Under the pieces are notes generated by a model. The model was not told the DNA's origin. It saw nothing but the letters and a program-made list of their open reading frames with translations, and ran no database searches. 64,000 nucleotides of DNA from DASVEG01 sp035540495 (GTDB lineage: Bacteria > Actinomycetota > Acidimicrobiia > Acidimicrobiales > CADCTF01), in contig DATLGL010000027.1 of the NCBI GenBank assembly GCA_035540495.1, positions 107,854 to 171,853 on the forward strand. The letters run 5' to 3'. Position numbers and translations under genes: made by a program. This document shows positions 61,874 to 64,000 of this stretch, piece after piece (the first letter of the stretch is position 1; each line of letters starts with the position of its first letter).

Positions 61874-62164
61874 TCACGGTTGGTGAACGGGCAGCAACAG
61901 ATCGGTCGCCGCCGCCGCCAGGCGCCGGTCGTACGTCACCACGGCGCCCAGCTCGTCGCCGAACGTCATCGCCGAGGCGAGATGGACGGCGTCGAGGGAA
62001 CGCAGGTCAGCCCGGACGATGCGTCCCGCCGCGACGAGCACGGTTCGGTCGACATCGAGGTGGTCGAGCTCGTCCACTACGCGGAGAGCACGACCACCGT
62101 CCGCGCCGGCGCGCTCGGCCGTCCGCATCACCTCGACGACCGACAGCGCGGACGTCGGGGACAT
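61874..62164 (-). CDS. N-terminally truncated PIN-domain protein
   Basis: A 96-residue fragment matching the second half of a VapC-type PIN domain: TSALSVVEVMRTAERAG (Glu), DLRSLDAVHLASAMTFGDEL and GAVVTYDRRLAAAATDL (Asp pair). The first ~35 residues of a PIN domain, with the essential LDTSAL aspartate, are missing. No antitoxin lies upstream. It is probably an inactive relic. Start ATG 62164. Confidence 0.6.
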   Translation of the reverse strand: MSPTSALSVVEVMRTAERAGADGGRALRVVDELDHLDVDRTVLVAAGRIVRADLRSLDAVHLASAMTFGDELGAVVTYDRRLAAAATDLLLPVHQP

Positions 62165-62266
62165 GAGCGGCGACGACCCACAGCGACGGTAGCGAGCGAG
62201 TGGGACGGAACGACAAGCCGGTGCCTGCGGCAGGAGTCGACGCCGTGCGGGTCGTACTTGGAAGAG

Positions 62267-63235
62267 ATGGCACCCCGCCGCTTCAGCCGTCTCGGGTTCG
62301 TGGCCGCGCTCGCGGCCAGCCTGGCGTTCGGCGCCGCAACGACGAGCGCCAGCGCCGGCGTAACCGACTTCTCCTCGACCGTCGACGGTGCGCTCAGCGA
62401 GAAGGGCGACCGTGCGATCGCCTACGTCGGCACGATCGTCGACAAGCGCGACCTCTCCCGGCTCGCGGTCGGCACCGCCGGCTCGTGGTTCCCCTACTTC
62501 GGCGCCACGACCCCGGCGAGCGGGCAACCGACGGGTGCAGGCGTGCGCGACCAGCTTCCCTCGTGGATCGGTGCCTTCAACCACACGAGCGGTCCCGCCG
62601 ATCCGGGATGCACGGAGCGCGGCGCCCTCGACCGAGGATGTCTCCCTACGTACAACTTCCGCACGTTCTCGCAGGACGGTCCGGCCCGGTCCGCCGGAGG
62701 CTTCGGCCACTGGGGTGCGCTGCGCATCCCCGGCGGCGAGTGCGGCCGCGCCGGAGCCATCGTGGACCCCAAGACGTATTCGGCGGATCAGCCGATCCCC
62801 GACCCGACCGGGGCCGTCGTGACGCCCGACGGTCGCCCGCGGCCGACGAACAACAACACGATGAACCGCATCCAGCTGCAGGACGGTGTGCCGGCGCGGT
62901 TCTACGTCGGCGTCGTCACGGACACCACCGGCGGCGATCACGACCCCGGTGTCGTCGAGATCCGAGGCAACGTCGGTCTGCTCGACCAGCGGCCGGAGGT
63001 CGCCAACAGCCAGGTCGAGTCGTCGAGCCGGCCGTCCATCACGGATCTGGCTGCCAACGGCGTCCCCGACATCCACGTCTTCCGGATCGACAACTTCCGC
63101 AGCGGCGACTACCTCAAGCTCCGGCTTCGGGGCATCAACTCGGCCGCAAGCTTCGGCGGCCTGGTGTTTGACGCCGCACAGCCCCGACCGTCGACGGCCA
63201 CGCCCGGCACGCCCGCCCCGCCCTGCAAGCCGTAG
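62267..63235 (+). CDS. Secreted protein of unknown family, paralogue 2
   Basis: A 322-residue exported protein, roughly 80-85 percent identical along its length to the product of 38231. Signal peptide GFVAALAASLAFGAATTSAS; conserved landmarks AYVGTIVDKRDLSRLAVG, GATTPASGQPTGAGVRDQLP, NFRTFSQDGPARSAGG, PTNNNTMNRIQLQDG, VFRIDNFRSGDYLKLRLRG. Four cysteines. ATG 62267 is preceded by the same conserved ~35-base block as the other copy. Function unknown. Confidence 0.8.
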   Translation: MAPRRFSRLGFVAALAASLAFGAATTSASAGVTDFSSTVDGALSEKGDRAIAYVGTIVDKRDLSRLAVGTAGSWFPYFGATTPASGQPTGAGVRDQLPSWIGAFNHTSGPADPGCTERGALDRGCLPTYNFRTFSQDGPARSAGGFGHWGALRIPGGECGRAGAIVDPKTYSADQPIPDPTGAVVTPDGRPRPTNNNTMNRIQLQDGVPARFYVGVVTDTTGGDHDPGVVEIRGNVGLLDQRPEVANSQVESSSRPSITDLAANGVPDIHVFRIDNFRSGDYLKLRLRGINSAASFGGLVFDAAQPRPSTATPGTPAPPCKP

Positions 63236-63364
63236 TTTCCCGCGGGTCTTCCTTCCGGCCGGACCGTTGCGTAGAGTCGCGCTCGACGGCGCTCACCGGT
63301 CGACTCGGCCCGCGCCCACTCGAAGCGTTCGCTTCCGCTCGATCTGTTCTGAGCTGGAGGCGAC

Positions 63365-64000
63365 ATGGCCGAGTGCCTGTACTGCGAACAGATGATGACG
63401 ACCGCTGCGTCGTGCACGATGGTCGAACTGCACGCCGACGGTGAGCCCGTCACCCTGATCCCTCACCGAGCGCCGCGCCGGCGCGGCGTCACGGTGCGAA
63501 ACCGATGCGACGGCTGCGGCGTCCGGCCGGGCGGCTTCCACCATCCCGGTTGCGACCTACAGCGGTGTCCTCTTTGCCTCGGGCAGTTCGTCAGCTGCGG
63601 CTGCAGGTTCGACGAAGACGTGACAGATGCCGACCTGGGCTTCGACGACGGCCCTGTCGACCGCTACTTCGACGGCAACGGGGTTCCGACCGAGCGCCGG
63701 TGGTTGGGCGGCCAGGAGGTGATCATCCGCTACGAGGACATCCCCGAGTCGGACAAGACCACGGTGCACGGGATCCCGTGCACCACCGCACTGCGGACGG
63801 TCATCGACATCGCACCCGACGTCACACCCGAGCACCTCGGGCGGATCGTGCGCGACTGCCTAGAGCTTCCTGTCCGGGGGTTGAGGTTGCAGGTCCACCA
63901 GTCGTGGGCCAAGGCAGTGGACCCTTTGGTTCCTTCCACAGAATCGAAGGAGCCGACTGCCTTGACCCGAGACGAGATCATCTACCACCGGCGCGTGCGG
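63365..64000 (+). CDS. Zinc-ribbon protein with AbiEi-like C-terminus (partial)
   Basis: An open frame from ATG 63365 to the window end (212 codons, no stop). After MAECLYCEQMM and a short variable part it has RCDGCGVRPGGFHHPGCDLQ followed by RCPLCLGQFVSCGCRFDED, a multi-cysteine zinc module common in bacterial proteins. Later residues (VHGIPCTTALRTVIDIAPDV, EHLGRIVRDCLE) resemble the vRGiPvT...RTliDlA element of type IV antitoxin AbiEi-like and related DUF559-associated proteins. The rest, including the C-terminus, lies beyond the window. A role in abortive infection is possible but not shown. Confidence 0.7.
   Translation, partial: MAECLYCEQMMTTAASCTMVELHADGEPVTLIPHRAPRRRGVTVRNRCDGCGVRPGGFHHPGCDLQRCPLCLGQFVSCGCRFDEDVTDADLGFDDGPVDRYFDGNGVPTERRWLGGQEVIIRYEDIPESDKTTVHGIPCTTALRTVIDIAPDVTPEHLGRIVRDCLELPVRGLRLQVHQSWAKAVDPLVPSTESKEPTALTRDEIIYHRRVR

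Overview
This 64 kb window is uniformly very GC-rich, densely coded DNA with mixed ATG/GTG/TTG starts and many 1-8 base gene overlaps. It reads as a chromosomal segment of a high-GC actinobacterium. I infer class Acidimicrobiia (an Ilumatobacter/Iamia-like organism) from an M15 peptidase carrying GYW...DGGVFTFGDA cell-surface repeats, an F420-type luciferase-like oxidoreductase, a DUF222-HNH protein, a mycothiol-dependent-isomerase-like protein and DUF4242. This was not checked against any database. I saw no rRNA, tRNA, CRISPR array, prophage or transposase.

Region by region. 0-5 kb: F420-type oxidoreductase and MFS carrier, a VWA protein, a sigma-like protein with an unknown partner, then a perfect 19-bp inverted repeat followed by 17-bp tandem repeats. 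5-16 kb: a three-part MFS/NTF2-like/ABC1-kinase fusion, a repeat-bearing M15 peptidase, a heterodimeric ABC exporter pair and a third ABC exporter. 16-26 kb: small enzymes, a secreted lipase, and two TPR regulators (a LuxR type lacking its ATPase, and one with no recognised DNA-binding domain). 26-32 kb: crotonase plus D-aminoacylase-like operon, HNH protein, an ASCH-winged-helix protein translationally coupled to a membrane protein, and a DUF2231-double-cupredoxin fusion. 33-35 kb: a cobalt-type nitrile hydratase operon (beta-alpha-accessory, all with 4-base overlaps). 35-43 kb: a glyoxalase-like VOC gene, a frameshifted SCO7613-type membrane protein, a secreted protein with a paralogue at 62 kb, a VapC toxin with only a remnant antitoxin, a GHKL (MORC/Hsp90-like) ATPase, then a decay zone (nonsense-mutated NTF2-like gene, orphan antitoxin, frameshifted CoA-transferase). 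43-56 kb: three very large ATPase/TPR regulators (LuxR type, dual nucleotide-cyclase type with a frameshift, and AfsR/BTAD type), with a 408-bp second copy of the VOC gene and a deleted duplicate of a PUA/EVE-like gene between the last two. 56-64 kb: methyltransferases and kinase-like phosphotransferases, a TetR-methyltransferase divergon with a visible operator, a PcfJ-like protein, a truncated PIN toxin, the second secreted paralogue, and a partial zinc-ribbon/AbiEi-like protein running off the end.

How it fits together: the window is mostly housekeeping and accessory metabolism, but it is unusually rich in large STAND/TPR signalling proteins (five within about 36 kb) and in traces of local duplication and decay: VOC x2, secreted protein x2, PUA-like x2, two damaged PIN/antitoxin loci and several frameshifted genes. 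I do not see a complete, clearly new multi-gene system. The best candidates for something undescribed are the MFS-NTF2-ABC1 fusion, the solitary GHKL ATPase beside a toxin remnant, the ASCH-wHTH/membrane pair and the paired secreted proteins.
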